A stretch of 64,000 nt of DNA from Veillonella criceti (GTDB lineage Bacteria; Bacillota; Negativicutes; Veillonellales; Veillonellaceae): assembly GCF_900460315.1 (NCBI RefSeq), contig NZ_UHIO01000001.1:1517501-1581500 (forward strand). Direction: 5' to 3'. Positions 54,748-63,976 of the stretch are shown piece by piece. The notes below the pieces were generated by a model. That model made no database searches and was not told the origin of the DNA. It was given only the letters and a program-made list of their open reading frames with translations. Within the stretch, counting starts at the first letter, position 1. Every line of letters begins with the position of its first letter. The translations under genes were made by a program, and so were the position numbers.

Positions 54748-55413
54748 ATGGCTATTTATAATGGGCGATTACCACAAATTGATAAAGCAGAAGTAACGCG
54801 CTATGCAGGCTTACGCCAGGCAAAGGATTTTCCACAACAATATGTAATGGAGGCCTGTTTAGAGGTTCAGTTAGTGGCTGAACCTAAAGGTATATTTGAA
54901 GAATATGACTATGATGCGGAAACAGGCCTTATAAAAAGTAATCCCCCTTTGCAATTAACAGGACATTCGATTCGTCAGCATTTAGCAAAAGCGACTAAAG
55001 TATATGTTATGGCGGTTACAATTGGGGAAGCCGTTGAATTAAGGAGTGCTGAATTATTTAAAGCTGGTAATTATACATTAGGTTTATTGGTCGATGCAGC
55101 CGCTACAACAGCAGTTGAACAAGTGGCGGATCAAGTGAATGAAGTGATTAAACAGTCGGCCGCCAAAGCTGGTTATACGACGACTTGGCGTTTTAGTCCT
55201 GGATATGGTGATTGGGAATTATCTATACAAAAACAACTAGCCGCTATAGTAGGGACGGATAAAATCGGTTTATCCGTGACAGAGGCTTTTTTATTATTTC
55301 CACGTAAGTCAGTTACCGCGATTGTTGGCTGTATGCCTAATGGGGCGCAACTTTCAACAAAACGAGGTTGTACTTCTTGTACACAAGCAAATTGTGCTTC
55401 GCGTAATGGATAA
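54748..55413 (+). CDS. Stand-alone methionine synthase activation-domain protein
   Basis: About 221 aa, resembling the C-terminal SAM-binding activation domain of MetH: RFSPGYGDWELSIQKQL and IGLSVTEAFLLFPRKSVTAIVG. In E. coli that domain is fused to MetH; here it is separate and just upstream. A cysteine-rich tail (CTSCTQANC) ends the protein. I place the start at the ATG at 54748 after GAGAGGTGG; a GTG 15 bases earlier is also in frame. It should support reductive re-methylation of the cobalamin of the MetH encoded 128 bases downstream. Confidence 0.87.
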   Translation: MAIYNGRLPQIDKAEVTRYAGLRQAKDFPQQYVMEACLEVQLVAEPKGIFEEYDYDAETGLIKSNPPLQLTGHSIRQHLAKATKVYVMAVTIGEAVELRSAELFKAGNYTLGLLVDAAATTAVEQVADQVNEVIKQSAAKAGYTTTWRFSPGYGDWELSIQKQLAAIVGTDKIGLSVTEAFLLFPRKSVTAIVGCMPNGAQLSTKRGCTSCTQANCASRNG

Positions 55414-55540
55414 GCGTGATGGATTTATGAATTTGCTAATAAAGAGAGTATACAGTAGGAATTAAAGTACAATTATAATTAGATACTGATAAGTAGTTTG
55501 ATTAGAGGGTTAGGTATAGTTAGAGAGAAGAGGCGATAGT

Positions 55541-57970
55541 ATGTATATTTTTGATGGAGCTATGGGCACTATGCTACAACAATCAGGTCTTGAGGAGGGG
55601 CAATGTCCTGAATTGTTTAATATAGAACATCCTGAAATTGTGACCAGTATTCATGCAGCATATTTACAACATGGGAGTGATATTGTAACAACGAATACCT
55701 TTGGCGCGTGTAGTCTAAAATTAGCCGATTATGGTTTAGCACAGCGTGTGAAAGAAATTAATACAGCAGCTGTAATAGCGGCTAAGCAGGCTATTATGGA
55801 GGTTAAACCTAATGCTAAAATAGCAGGTTCTATGGGACCTACAGGCCAGTTTATTGAACCATTAGGACAGATTTCTTTCGATGCAGTTTATGATACCTAT
55901 TATGAACAGGCCTTAGCTTTGATTGAAGCGGGTGTAGATTTTATCATCATTGAAACGATTATTGATGTACAAGAAATGCGTGCTGCTTTATTAGCCGCTC
56001 GTGATGCCCGTAAACGACTTAATAAAAGCAAGAATGATGTGGGCATTATTTGTCAATTTTCTTTTAGTGAGGATGGTCGTACCATTACGGGAACACCACC
56101 AGAAGCCGCGGCTATTATGGTAGAGGCTATGGGCGCTGATGTTGTGGGAATTAACTGCTCCTTAGGGCCAGAACAATTAATTCCTTTAGTTGCACGATTG
56201 GCTGCTGTTACTAATTTACCAATAAGTGCGCAACCTAATGCAGGTATGCCTATGTTAGTAGGTACAGAAACAGTATTTCCTTTATCACCGCGTGAAATGG
56301 GGTCCTTTGTGCCAGCTTTACTTGATGCAGGGGCTACATTTGTAGGTGCTTGTTGTGGTAGTACACCGGCTCATATTGCTGAGATTACAAAAGCGGCACA
56401 GCATCATACACCAAAAGAACGGGTAGAAGTAGCGCCTTTTACAGCTTTTACGAGTCGTACTCGTTTTGTTAAAGTCGGTCATACAGAAAAACCAATTATC
56501 ATTGGGGAACGAATTAATCCTACGGGACGTAAAGTATTAGCCAAAGAAATTAAAGCTGGTAGTTTTGCTATGGTAAAACGAGATGCATTAGCACAAGTAG
56601 CCGCTGGTGCTGATGTATTGGATGTAAATATGGGCGTACCTGATATAGATGTAGTCGCTGTTATGAAACGGGCGATTATGGAACTTTCTATGTTGGTTGA
56701 TGTGCCTTTATCCATTGATACATTAGATCCAGATGCTATGGAATCTGGGCTAAAAGCGTATCCAGGCCGTCCTTTAATCAATTCTGTCAATGCTGAACCA
56801 GAACAATTAGAACGGGTATTACCTTTAGCTAAACGATATGGTGCTGCTGTGCTTTGTTTGCCTTTAGGTAAAGGTGATTTGCCAGCTACAGCGGAAGAAC
56901 GGGTAGCGTTAGCTAAAGAAATCGTGTTAGCTGCCTATGCAGTAGGTTTACGAAGTGAGGATTTATTATTAGATCCGTTAGTATTAACCTTAGCGAGTGG
57001 TCAAGATAGTGCTGTGCAAACTTTACGCACGTTGGCTATGTATAAGGAAACATTTGGTTTTCCTACTGTTATGGGATTATCTAATGTGTCATTTGGTTTG
57101 CCACAGCGGCCGTATTTGAATAGCCAATTCTTAACGATGGCCTTATCTCATGGATTGACGGCTCCCATATTGAATCCATTAAATGGGATGGTTAAAAAAG
57201 CATTTATTGCGGGGCGAACTTTATTAGGTTTTGATCCTGCGGCAGCTGAATTTATTGCTGATTATGGGCAAGAAGAAGAGGGAGTGCCAACAGGTACTGT
57301 AAGTGTTACGAAGGAAAGTACGGTTACCTTTGATAGTGTGGATCCTTTAGAAAATATTCAACATGCCGTTGAACAAGGGGAAAAGGAATTAGTTATCCAG
57401 TTAGTGGAACAAGCGTTAGCACAAGGCATTGACCCTTTGAAAATTACTAAACAGGCTTTATCAGAAGCTATGAATGTAGTGGGCGATAAATTTGGTAGTG
57501 GTAAATTGTTTTTACCGCAAGTCATGTTAGCCGCTGAAGCTATGCAAGGGGCTTTTCAAACGATTAAGCGTGTGTTACCTGAAAGTGATGGTGTGACAAG
57601 AGATACAGTCATTGTAGCTACGGTAAAAGGGGATATTCATGATTTAGGTAAAAATATAGTAGCCGCTTTATTAGAAAATAATGGCTATCGAGTTGTTGAT
57701 TTGGGAAAAGATGTGGATCCTACAGACATTGTGGCAGCGGTTGAACGTGAAAACGCATCGGTAGTAGGAATTTGCTCTTTGATGACGACGACTATGCCTA
57801 TGATTGATGTCACAATACAGGCTATTCGTGACGCTGGTTTATCATCAAAAGTTATCGTTGGGGGCGCTGTTTTAACTCAGGAATATGCTGATAAAGCAGG
57901 CGCTGATAGCTACGCTAAAGATGGAATTAGTGCTGTTAATATTGTTAAACATCTATTAGGTGATGCTTAA
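55541..57970 (+). CDS. metH: B12-dependent methionine synthase (without activation domain)
   Basis: 809 aa. Domains in order: homocysteine-binding barrel (about 1-290, with GAMGTMLQQSG and zinc-ligand CCGST), pterin-binding barrel (about 315-580, IGERINPTGRKVLAKEI), cobalamin cap (about 600-680) and cobalamin domain (about 685-805) with DIHDLGKNIV. It transfers a methyl group from methyltetrahydrofolate to homocysteine via B12. The fourth, activation domain is absent and is encoded by the gene upstream. GAAGAGGCGA precedes the ATG. Confidence 0.95.
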   Translation: MYIFDGAMGTMLQQSGLEEGQCPELFNIEHPEIVTSIHAAYLQHGSDIVTTNTFGACSLKLADYGLAQRVKEINTAAVIAAKQAIMEVKPNAKIAGSMGPTGQFIEPLGQISFDAVYDTYYEQALALIEAGVDFIIIETIIDVQEMRAALLAARDARKRLNKSKNDVGIICQFSFSEDGRTITGTPPEAAAIMVEAMGADVVGINCSLGPEQLIPLVARLAAVTNLPISAQPNAGMPMLVGTETVFPLSPREMGSFVPALLDAGATFVGACCGSTPAHIAEITKAAQHHTPKERVEVAPFTAFTSRTRFVKVGHTEKPIIIGERINPTGRKVLAKEIKAGSFAMVKRDALAQVAAGADVLDVNMGVPDIDVVAVMKRAIMELSMLVDVPLSIDTLDPDAMESGLKAYPGRPLINSVNAEPEQLERVLPLAKRYGAAVLCLPLGKGDLPATAEERVALAKEIVLAAYAVGLRSEDLLLDPLVLTLASGQDSAVQTLRTLAMYKETFGFPTVMGLSNVSFGLPQRPYLNSQFLTMALSHGLTAPILNPLNGMVKKAFIAGRTLLGFDPAAAEFIADYGQEEEGVPTGTVSVTKESTVTFDSVDPLENIQHAVEQGEKELVIQLVEQALAQGIDPLKITKQALSEAMNVVGDKFGSGKLFLPQVMLAAEAMQGAFQTIKRVLPESDGVTRDTVIVATVKGDIHDLGKNIVAALLENNGYRVVDLGKDVDPTDIVAAVERENASVVGICSLMTTTMPMIDVTIQAIRDAGLSSKVIVGGAVLTQEYADKAGADSYAKDGISAVNIVKHLLGDA

Positions 57971-58116
57971 TTACAAGACGTTGATAGTGGCTTACAGTCT
58001 AGTTAGTTTAGATTTGATGGTTAGCTATAACTAAATTAATAGAGTAATAATAGGATAATTTTAGTGAATTAATAATAATTGTAGTAAAGATATAGTTAGA
58101 GAGAGTTGGGGATAGA

Positions 58117-58980
58117 ATGGTAGTATCATTACGAGATAAACATAAAGCAGGTCAATTTACGATTACGGTGGAATTGGATCCACCTAAAAGTGCATCAGTA
58201 ACAAAAACATTTAAAGAAGCGGCCCAATTAATGGACAGAGTCGATGCTATTAATATTGCAGATTGCCCTATGGCAAAATTGCGGATGAGTCCTATAGCTT
58301 TAGCACATTTAATTAAATATCGGGCACAAATAGATACAATTTTTCATTTGACTTGTCGTGATCGTAATATTTTAGGGTTACAAGCTGAGTTGCTAGGCGC
58401 AGCAGCGTTAGGAGTAGATAATATTCTAACACTTACCGGTGATGAACCAGCTCGTGGTGATCATCCAAAGGCACAGCCTGTATTTGAAGTAGATTCTATG
58501 GGTTTATTGAAAATTGCTCATACTTTAAATTCTGGCTTTGATTTAGCGGGAAATCCATTAGATGAAGCTACTAATTTTTATATTGGTACCACAGGAAATC
58601 CTGGTGCAGATGATTTAGAGGCTGAAAAGGGAAAAATTATTCGTAAAGTAGAAGCTGGCGCTAATTTTATTCAAACTCAGCCAATTTACAATTTAGAAAA
58701 AGCTAAACGATTTATTGATATGGTGGCCCCATTAGGTTTGCCTGTCATGTTAGGTTTGATTCCTCTGAAAAGTTTTAAAATGGCCAATTACTTACATACA
58801 AAAGTACCAGGTATTTCTTTAACAGATGATATTTTAAAGCGAATGGAGCTAGGTGGTAAAGAAGCCGGGTTAGAAATTGCCTTAGAGACTCTATGGGAGA
58901 TTAAAAAAATCGCTCATGGTGTTCATATTATGCCTCTTAATGACATTCAGACAGTGCTCTATTTAATCGATCATATTTAG
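58117..58980 (+). CDS. metF: Methylenetetrahydrofolate reductase
   Basis: 287 aa flavoprotein barrel that makes 5-methyl-THF for MetH. FTITVELDPPKSASVTKTF is the N-terminal strand, THLTC-type HLTCRDRNILGLQAELLGAA and LTLTGDEPARGDHP bind folate/FAD, and GANFIQTQPIYNLE is further family sequence. It is 147 bases after metH in the same direction with no hairpin, so it belongs to the same SAM-controlled operon. A terminator follows. Confidence 0.94.
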   Translation: MVVSLRDKHKAGQFTITVELDPPKSASVTKTFKEAAQLMDRVDAINIADCPMAKLRMSPIALAHLIKYRAQIDTIFHLTCRDRNILGLQAELLGAAALGVDNILTLTGDEPARGDHPKAQPVFEVDSMGLLKIAHTLNSGFDLAGNPLDEATNFYIGTTGNPGADDLEAEKGKIIRKVEAGANFIQTQPIYNLEKAKRFIDMVAPLGLPVMLGLIPLKSFKMANYLHTKVPGISLTDDILKRMELGGKEAGLEIALETLWEIKKIAHGVHIMPLNDIQTVLYLIDHI

Positions 58981-58998
58981 GTTTTAACTAAATAAATT

Positions 58999-59037
58999 AA
59001 AGCATCTCTTAAAGATTGCTCTTTGAGAGATGCTTTT
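58999..59037 (+). terminator. Terminator of the methionine operon
   Basis: AAAGCATCTCTTAAAG pairs with CTTTGAGAGATGCTTTT. Confidence 0.9.
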
Positions 59038-59091
59038 GTTTGATTTAGTTTTGTTTTAGTTATAATAGTGGTAGAAGCTGATGTATTACTA

Positions 59092-59107
59092 TGTTTCACG
59101 TGAAACA
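59092..59107. other. parS centromere-like site
   Basis: TGTTTCACGTGAAACA is a perfect 16-bp palindrome and an exact match to the bacterial parS consensus. It lies 102 bases before parA. ParB is expected to nucleate here. I found no other CACGTG-centred copy in the window. Confidence 0.95.
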
Positions 59108-59161
59108 TTTTTATTAAAAGTGTGAAATTATTGGAATTTACAAGTTTTTATCTGGTGAGTA

Positions 59162-59170
59162 TGGTATAAT
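59162..59170 (+). promoter_or_regulatory. Extended -10 promoter of parAB
   Basis: TGG-TATAAT (59162-59170); no clear -35 element. About 40 bases before the parA start. Confidence 0.5.
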
Positions 59171-59208
59171 ATTTTGTGTATTTAATATTAAGAAACTGAG
59201 GTGAGCCT

Positions 59209-59970
59209 GTGGGAAAAATTATTGCCATTACAAATCAAAAAGGTGGCGTAGGAAAGACAACAACATCTGTTAATCTAAGTGCGTGCATTGCTAAATTAGG
59301 CAAAAAAGTATTGCTTATAGATATGGATCCACAGGGGAATGCTTCCAGTGGTCTTGGTATTGATAAAGATAATTTAGATTCGTGTATTTACGATGTACTT
59401 ATTAATGATATGGCTGTAGAGGATGTAATTGTTCCTACAGCTATTAAAAAGCTTAAAATTGCGCCAGCATCAATTGATTTAGCCGGTGCTAGTGTTGAAT
59501 TAGTTGGTCTATCTAAACGAGAATATATACTAAAAAAAGCATTAAAGTCGATTAAAGATGAATTTGATTATATATTTATCGATTGTCCACCATCATTAGA
59601 TTTGCTGACTTTAAATGCATTAGTAGCCGCTAATGGCGTATTGATTCCCATTCAAAGTGAATTTTATGCGTTAGAAGGGGTTAGTCAGTTAATGAACACG
59701 ATTAATCTAGTGAAAAAATCATTGAATGAAAAATTAGATGTAGAAGGTGTTCTTTTGACTATGTTTGATGGACGGACTAATTTATCAATTCAAGTAGCGG
59801 ATGAAGTAAAAAAATATTTTACTACAAAAGTATATAAGACGATTATTCCACGAAATGTTCGTTTAAGCGAAGCGCCTAGTTATGGGGAGCCCATCATTAT
59901 TTATGATCCAAAATCAAAGGGAGCCGAAGTCTATATGAAGTTAGCGAAGGAGGTTTTGAAAAATGCCTAG
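59209..59970 (+). CDS. parA: Chromosome partitioning ATPase ParA (Soj)
   Basis: 253 aa deviant-Walker-A ATPase. KGGVGKTTTSVNLS is at about residues 11-24, with the signature lysine; DMDPQGNASSGLG and FIDCPPSLDLLTLNAL follow. It works with ParB to place and regulate the origin region and can affect DnaA. The start is GTG (GAGGTGAG just upstream). The parB start lies eight bases inside its end. Confidence 0.97.
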   Translation: MGKIIAITNQKGGVGKTTTSVNLSACIAKLGKKVLLIDMDPQGNASSGLGIDKDNLDSCIYDVLINDMAVEDVIVPTAIKKLKIAPASIDLAGASVELVGLSKREYILKKALKSIKDEFDYIFIDCPPSLDLLTLNALVAANGVLIPIQSEFYALEGVSQLMNTINLVKKSLNEKLDVEGVLLTMFDGRTNLSIQVADEVKKYFTTKVYKTIIPRNVRLSEAPSYGEPIIIYDPKSKGAEVYMKLAKEVLKNA

Positions 59971-60952
59971 AGATAGTAAGAAAAAAGGTGGTCTAGGTAG
60001 AGGTGTTCTTTCGCTAATGCTACAGGAGACAGCTAACGAAGCGCTAGAGGAAACAAAAAATAAAACTACAAAACAGAATAATGGTCTAGTAGAACTTGCT
60101 TTGACAGAGATTGAGGCGAATCCTAATCAGCCACGTCGTCATTTTTTAGAAGATGAAATGGCTACGTTGGTAGAATCTTTGAAACAACACGGCTTAATTC
60201 AACCGATTGTAGTGAGTAAACAAGGCGAGAAATATCAAATTGTAGCTGGTGAACGACGTTGGCGAGCAGCTCAATTGGCTGGCTTTAAAACAATTCCTGT
60301 AGTGATAAAAGATTATAGTACGGAACAAATTACAGAAATTGCTTTAGTAGAAAACTTACAACGTCAAGATTTGGATCCTGTAGAAGAAGCATATGCTTAT
60401 AAACGGCTAATGGATACCTTTAAAAAGACACAGGAAGATATTGCCAGTCGTCTTGGCCGGAGTCGTTCTCATATAGCTAATATGATTCGCTTGTTACAGT
60501 TACCGGATTTTATTTTGACCGATTTATCGGTGGGAGATATTACAATTGGACAAGCAAGACCTTTATTAGCTTTGAAAAATAAAGAACTACAAAAAGAAGC
60601 TTGGCAATTGATTAAAGAAAAAGAGTTAACAGCGCGACAAGTAGAAGTTTTAGTAAAACAGTTATTAGAGGGGAAGGATAAAGCAACTAAAGCGGTTAAA
60701 ACTAATCCCCATAATACAGCAGAATTACGAGCCATTATGGATCGTTTAAAAGTAAGTTTAGGTATGCCAGTAGATATCAAAGTAAGAGCTGGTAAGAAGG
60801 TACAAGGGAAGATGGAGATTGCCTTTAAGAATGAAGAAGAATTGGCATATCTTATTGAATATTTAGAGGCCCAACGTATGGGTGAAGTTAAGGGAGCTTC
60901 CCCTGCACAAACAGAATCTGAAGATACAGATTCAATTTCATTTCACGTTTAA
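59963..60952 (+). CDS. parB: Chromosome partitioning protein ParB
   Basis: 329 aa. The ParB/Srx CTPase domain holds NPNQPRRHF and VAGERRWRAAQLAG (the ERR arginines are the nucleotide motif) at about residues 50-110. The helix-turn-helix part is QEDIASRLGRSRSHIANMIRLL at about 155-176, and a C-terminal dimer domain follows. Its expected site is the parS at 59092. AAGGAGG precedes its ATG inside parA. Confidence 0.97.
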   Translation: MPRDSKKKGGLGRGVLSLMLQETANEALEETKNKTTKQNNGLVELALTEIEANPNQPRRHFLEDEMATLVESLKQHGLIQPIVVSKQGEKYQIVAGERRWRAAQLAGFKTIPVVIKDYSTEQITEIALVENLQRQDLDPVEEAYAYKRLMDTFKKTQEDIASRLGRSRSHIANMIRLLQLPDFILTDLSVGDITIGQARPLLALKNKELQKEAWQLIKEKELTARQVEVLVKQLLEGKDKATKAVKTNPHNTAELRAIMDRLKVSLGMPVDIKVRAGKKVQGKMEIAFKNEEELAYLIEYLEAQRMGEVKGASPAQTESEDTDSISFHV

Positions 60953-60984
60953 CACGTATAATAGAGGCAGGTAAGTAAGAAGCT

Positions 60985-62211
60985 ATGACAACAATGGAAC
61001 AAACACCAAAAGCAAATCGAGTTCATATCGGCTTTTTTGGTCGCTGTAATGCAGGTAAATCAACACTGATTAATATGTTAACAGGGCAACCAATTGCTCT
61101 TGTTTCTGATGTAGCAGGGACAACAACAGACCCAGTAAGTAAGGCTATGGAGATTTTACCGCTAGGACCAGTGGTTATTACTGATACGGCAGGCGTAGAT
61201 GATACGTCTGAACTAGGGCCTTTGCGCATTGGTAAAACAAAAGAGTTACTACCTCGCATGAATATGGCTGTATATGTATTGAAAACAGAGGATGCACCAT
61301 CTGAAGACGATATAACGTGGCTTAGTTTGTTACAACAAAAAAAAGTGACAACCTTATTAGTTCTTAATGAAGTTGAAGGGTATGAAGCTGAGGCCTATAT
61401 GGCTAAATATGCTAATGAATTAAGTAGCTTTAAATTACCTTATATAGGGGCTAATTTGTTGAGTAATGACAAGCAAAGTGCTATTTTGAAGCAGTTGGGT
61501 ACTATGAAACCAAAGGATCAAGAAGACGAACAGAGTTTACTTGCTGGTCTAGTAGAACCTCATGATCTTATTTTATTAGTGTGTCCCATTGATTCAGCAG
61601 CACCGAAAGGTCGACTTATTTTACCGCAAGTACAAATGATTCGTGAAATTTTAGATACCCATGGAATGAGTTTGGTCGTACAGACAGAAGAAGTGGCTAC
61701 GGCTTTAACAAAATTAAGTGTTAAACCTAAATTAGTCATTACCGATTCTCAGGCTTTTGATGCGGTAGCGGCGCAGGTGCCAGAAGATATACCTTTAACA
61801 TCTTTTTCTATCTTAATGGCTCGTTTTAAAGGGGATTTAAAGACCTTAGCAGCTGGTGTAAAAGCTGTTAAAAATTTAAAATCGGGGGCGAAAGTTCTTA
61901 TTAGTGAAGGATGTACACATCATCGTCAATGTGACGATATTGGCAGCGTAAAAATTCCTCGTTGGCTTAAACAGGCCGGTTATGAAAACTTAGATTTACA
62001 ATGGACTAGTGGTGGCGCTTTTCCTGATGATGTGCGCACCTTTGATTTAATTATTCATTGTGGTGCTTGTATGTTGACTCGTCGTGAAGTTTTGCGCCGT
62101 TTGGACGTTTCACAGGAACAAGGTGTTCCTATTGTAAATTATGGCGTGCTAATTGCGTCATTACATGGTATACTAGACCGTGCACTCAGTCCGTTTGTGG
62201 CTGAATTATAA
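60985..62211 (+). CDS. hydF: [FeFe]-hydrogenase maturation GTPase HydF
   Basis: 408 aa. GTPase domain: FGRCNAGKST at about 13-22 and TDTAGVDDTSELG near 68-80. The middle region binds the dimer, and the C-terminal Fe-S ligands are visible in EGCTHHRQCDD and HCGACMLTRREV. It is the scaffold on which HydE and HydG products form the H-cluster precursor. The gene is 32 bases after parB; hydE, hydG and the hydrogenase are not in the window. Its ribosome-binding site is weak. Confidence 0.93.
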   Translation: MTTMEQTPKANRVHIGFFGRCNAGKSTLINMLTGQPIALVSDVAGTTTDPVSKAMEILPLGPVVITDTAGVDDTSELGPLRIGKTKELLPRMNMAVYVLKTEDAPSEDDITWLSLLQQKKVTTLLVLNEVEGYEAEAYMAKYANELSSFKLPYIGANLLSNDKQSAILKQLGTMKPKDQEDEQSLLAGLVEPHDLILLVCPIDSAAPKGRLILPQVQMIREILDTHGMSLVVQTEEVATALTKLSVKPKLVITDSQAFDAVAAQVPEDIPLTSFSILMARFKGDLKTLAAGVKAVKNLKSGAKVLISEGCTHHRQCDDIGSVKIPRWLKQAGYENLDLQWTSGGAFPDDVRTFDLIIHCGACMLTRREVLRRLDVSQEQGVPIVNYGVLIASLHGILDRALSPFVAEL

Positions 62212-62259
62212 GAGTGTAAATTCATTATATCCGTATAATTTAAAATAGAAAGGCAAATC

Positions 62260-62781
62260 ATGCTAGAAAATATGCAACTTTGGATCGTCATTGGGGGCGG
62301 TTTATTACTTATTGTATTATTTCTCTATTGCCTCGTATTGCAGAGTAAAATAAATTCGCTTAATAAACGATATGAATATTTTATGCGCGGTGAAAACGGC
62401 AGTAGCTTAGAACGAAAATTATCCGTAGAAGTGAAAGAATTACGGGATGCAGCAGAGTCTATTGAAAACTTATTTCAACAACAACAAGCTATTCAGACGA
62501 CGCAGCATAATACGTTTCAAAAAATTGGCTTTGTTAAATACAATGCCTTTGAAAATATTGGGAATGACTTGTCTTTTTCCGTTACTTTATTAGATGGTAA
62601 TAATAATGGGATTTGTATTTCCAGTGTATATGGTCGTAGTGAATCTCGAATTTTTAGTAAACCAATTGTGAAAGGGAAAAGTTTGGCGAGTCTTTCACAA
62701 GAAGAAATGGAAAGTTTACAAGAAGCACTAGGCAGTAAAAGTAATGAAGAAGCTTTAATTAGTGCATCTGTGGTAAAATAA
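62260..62781 (+). CDS. DUF4446-family membrane-anchored protein
   Basis: 173 aa. One N-terminal membrane span (about 7-28, WIVIGGGLLLIVLFLYCLVLQ), a coiled-coil stretch (about 30-75) and a beta-rich end with FQKIGFVKYNAFENIGNDLSFSVTLLDGNNNGICISSVYGR. That last block is the DUF4446 signature. Such genes are frequent near parAB in Firmicutes. The function is not known. It is 48 bases after hydF. Confidence 0.85.
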   Translation: MLENMQLWIVIGGGLLLIVLFLYCLVLQSKINSLNKRYEYFMRGENGSSLERKLSVEVKELRDAAESIENLFQQQQAIQTTQHNTFQKIGFVKYNAFENIGNDLSFSVTLLDGNNNGICISSVYGRSESRIFSKPIVKGKSLASLSQEEMESLQEALGSKSNEEALISASVVK

Positions 62782-62896
62782 TAAGATAGGGTATTTATTA
62801 GATTATGATGTAAGGTTTGATGAGAAATAGTTTAATATATACTGTATGGTTAATTGTTAGTTAGATAGTAGTTGTAAGATAGGATGTGGTGACAGT

Positions 62897-63868
62897 ATGA
62901 AAATACCAGACTTTCTGGCACAACAAGTGCAAAGTCAGGGAGATTCGTACACGTTGCAAATGACTAAAAAACAATTGCGTTTAGTTGTGGGCATTATTGT
63001 TGCTATTATAGTGGTGACCCTTATTTTTGGTATTTGGGGCATTACACGACAAGCAGAAGTTATGCAACTTAGACAACAAACACAATTACAAACAGAACAA
63101 TTAAAGTTATTGCAGCAAAAGACAGAAATTTTAGACAAAAAAATGGAATCGCTTGATCAATTGGATAAAGAGATTCGTCAGATGGTAAAAGGTTCTGAAA
63201 GTGGAACTATACCACAAGGTGGTGGCGAAGCACAGACACCAACAGCCAATACGGATAAAGAGGAGCCTGGCGGTGTTAATAAGGCGCAAACCAATGCTAG
63301 CGCGACGTCAGTTACAAGTTTGTCAGCTAAATTATCAAGACTCGATAGACTAGCTCAACAGCGTATGGCTTCGTTTTATATGTTACGTAATATTTTACGT
63401 GACGGTGCAGGGCAAAATATTCGTGATTTACAGTCTGTTGCCTTTGCTTCTAATAATCCAGGTTCATCTACGACAATGCCATCCATTTGGCCAACAAAAG
63501 GGGTAATTACTTCTAATTTTGGTGGCCGTGTGGATCCTGTATATGGTGGCTCTGCCAGTCATGAAGGGTTAGATATTGCCAATGATTATGGTACGCCAAT
63601 TATAGCGACCGCGGCTGGTACGGTTACGTTTGCTGGTAGCACCAGTGGTGGTTATGGCAATTTAGTTGAAATTGATCATGGTAATGGCTTTGTCACGCGG
63701 TATGGACATACATCTGTCGTATTAGTTCATGAAGGTATGCAAGTAAAACAAGGTGACACAGTTGCTCTTATGGGAAGTACTGGTAAGAGTACGGGGAGTC
63801 ACTTACATTACGAAGTTAATATTAATGGTGTAGCTGTAGATCCTATGCTATTCTTACCAATTCAATAA
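62897..63868 (+). CDS. M23-family peptidoglycan endopeptidase, membrane-anchored
   Basis: 323 aa. One membrane span at about residues 29-52, a coiled coil rich in Gln/Leu at about 55-97, a Ser/Thr/Gly-rich linker, and a C-terminal LytM domain. Zinc ligands are in SHEGLDIAND and SHLHYEVN (HxH), with TRYGHTS as the further histidine. It probably cuts peptide bridges in the periplasm or, if degenerate in action, regulates amidases. The active-site residues look intact. A strong terminator follows. Confidence 0.9.
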   Translation: MKIPDFLAQQVQSQGDSYTLQMTKKQLRLVVGIIVAIIVVTLIFGIWGITRQAEVMQLRQQTQLQTEQLKLLQQKTEILDKKMESLDQLDKEIRQMVKGSESGTIPQGGGEAQTPTANTDKEEPGGVNKAQTNASATSVTSLSAKLSRLDRLAQQRMASFYMLRNILRDGAGQNIRDLQSVAFASNNPGSSTTMPSIWPTKGVITSNFGGRVDPVYGGSASHEGLDIANDYGTPIIATAAGTVTFAGSTSGGYGNLVEIDHGNGFVTRYGHTSVVLVHEGMQVKQGDTVALMGSTGKSTGSHLHYEVNINGVAVDPMLFLPIQ

Positions 63869-63929
63869 AATAGATATAGAATAGAGATATAGCTATTTAG
63901 GGATTTTATGATTTAAATCAGTCTCATTT

Positions 63930-63976
63930 AATGCTGGTGTCATGTGAAATGGACATGACGCCAGCATTATTTTTTT
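63930..63976 (+). terminator. Terminator of the M23 gene
   Basis: AATGCTGGTGTCATGT pairs with ACATGACGCCAGCATT, followed by a run of T. Confidence 0.93.
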
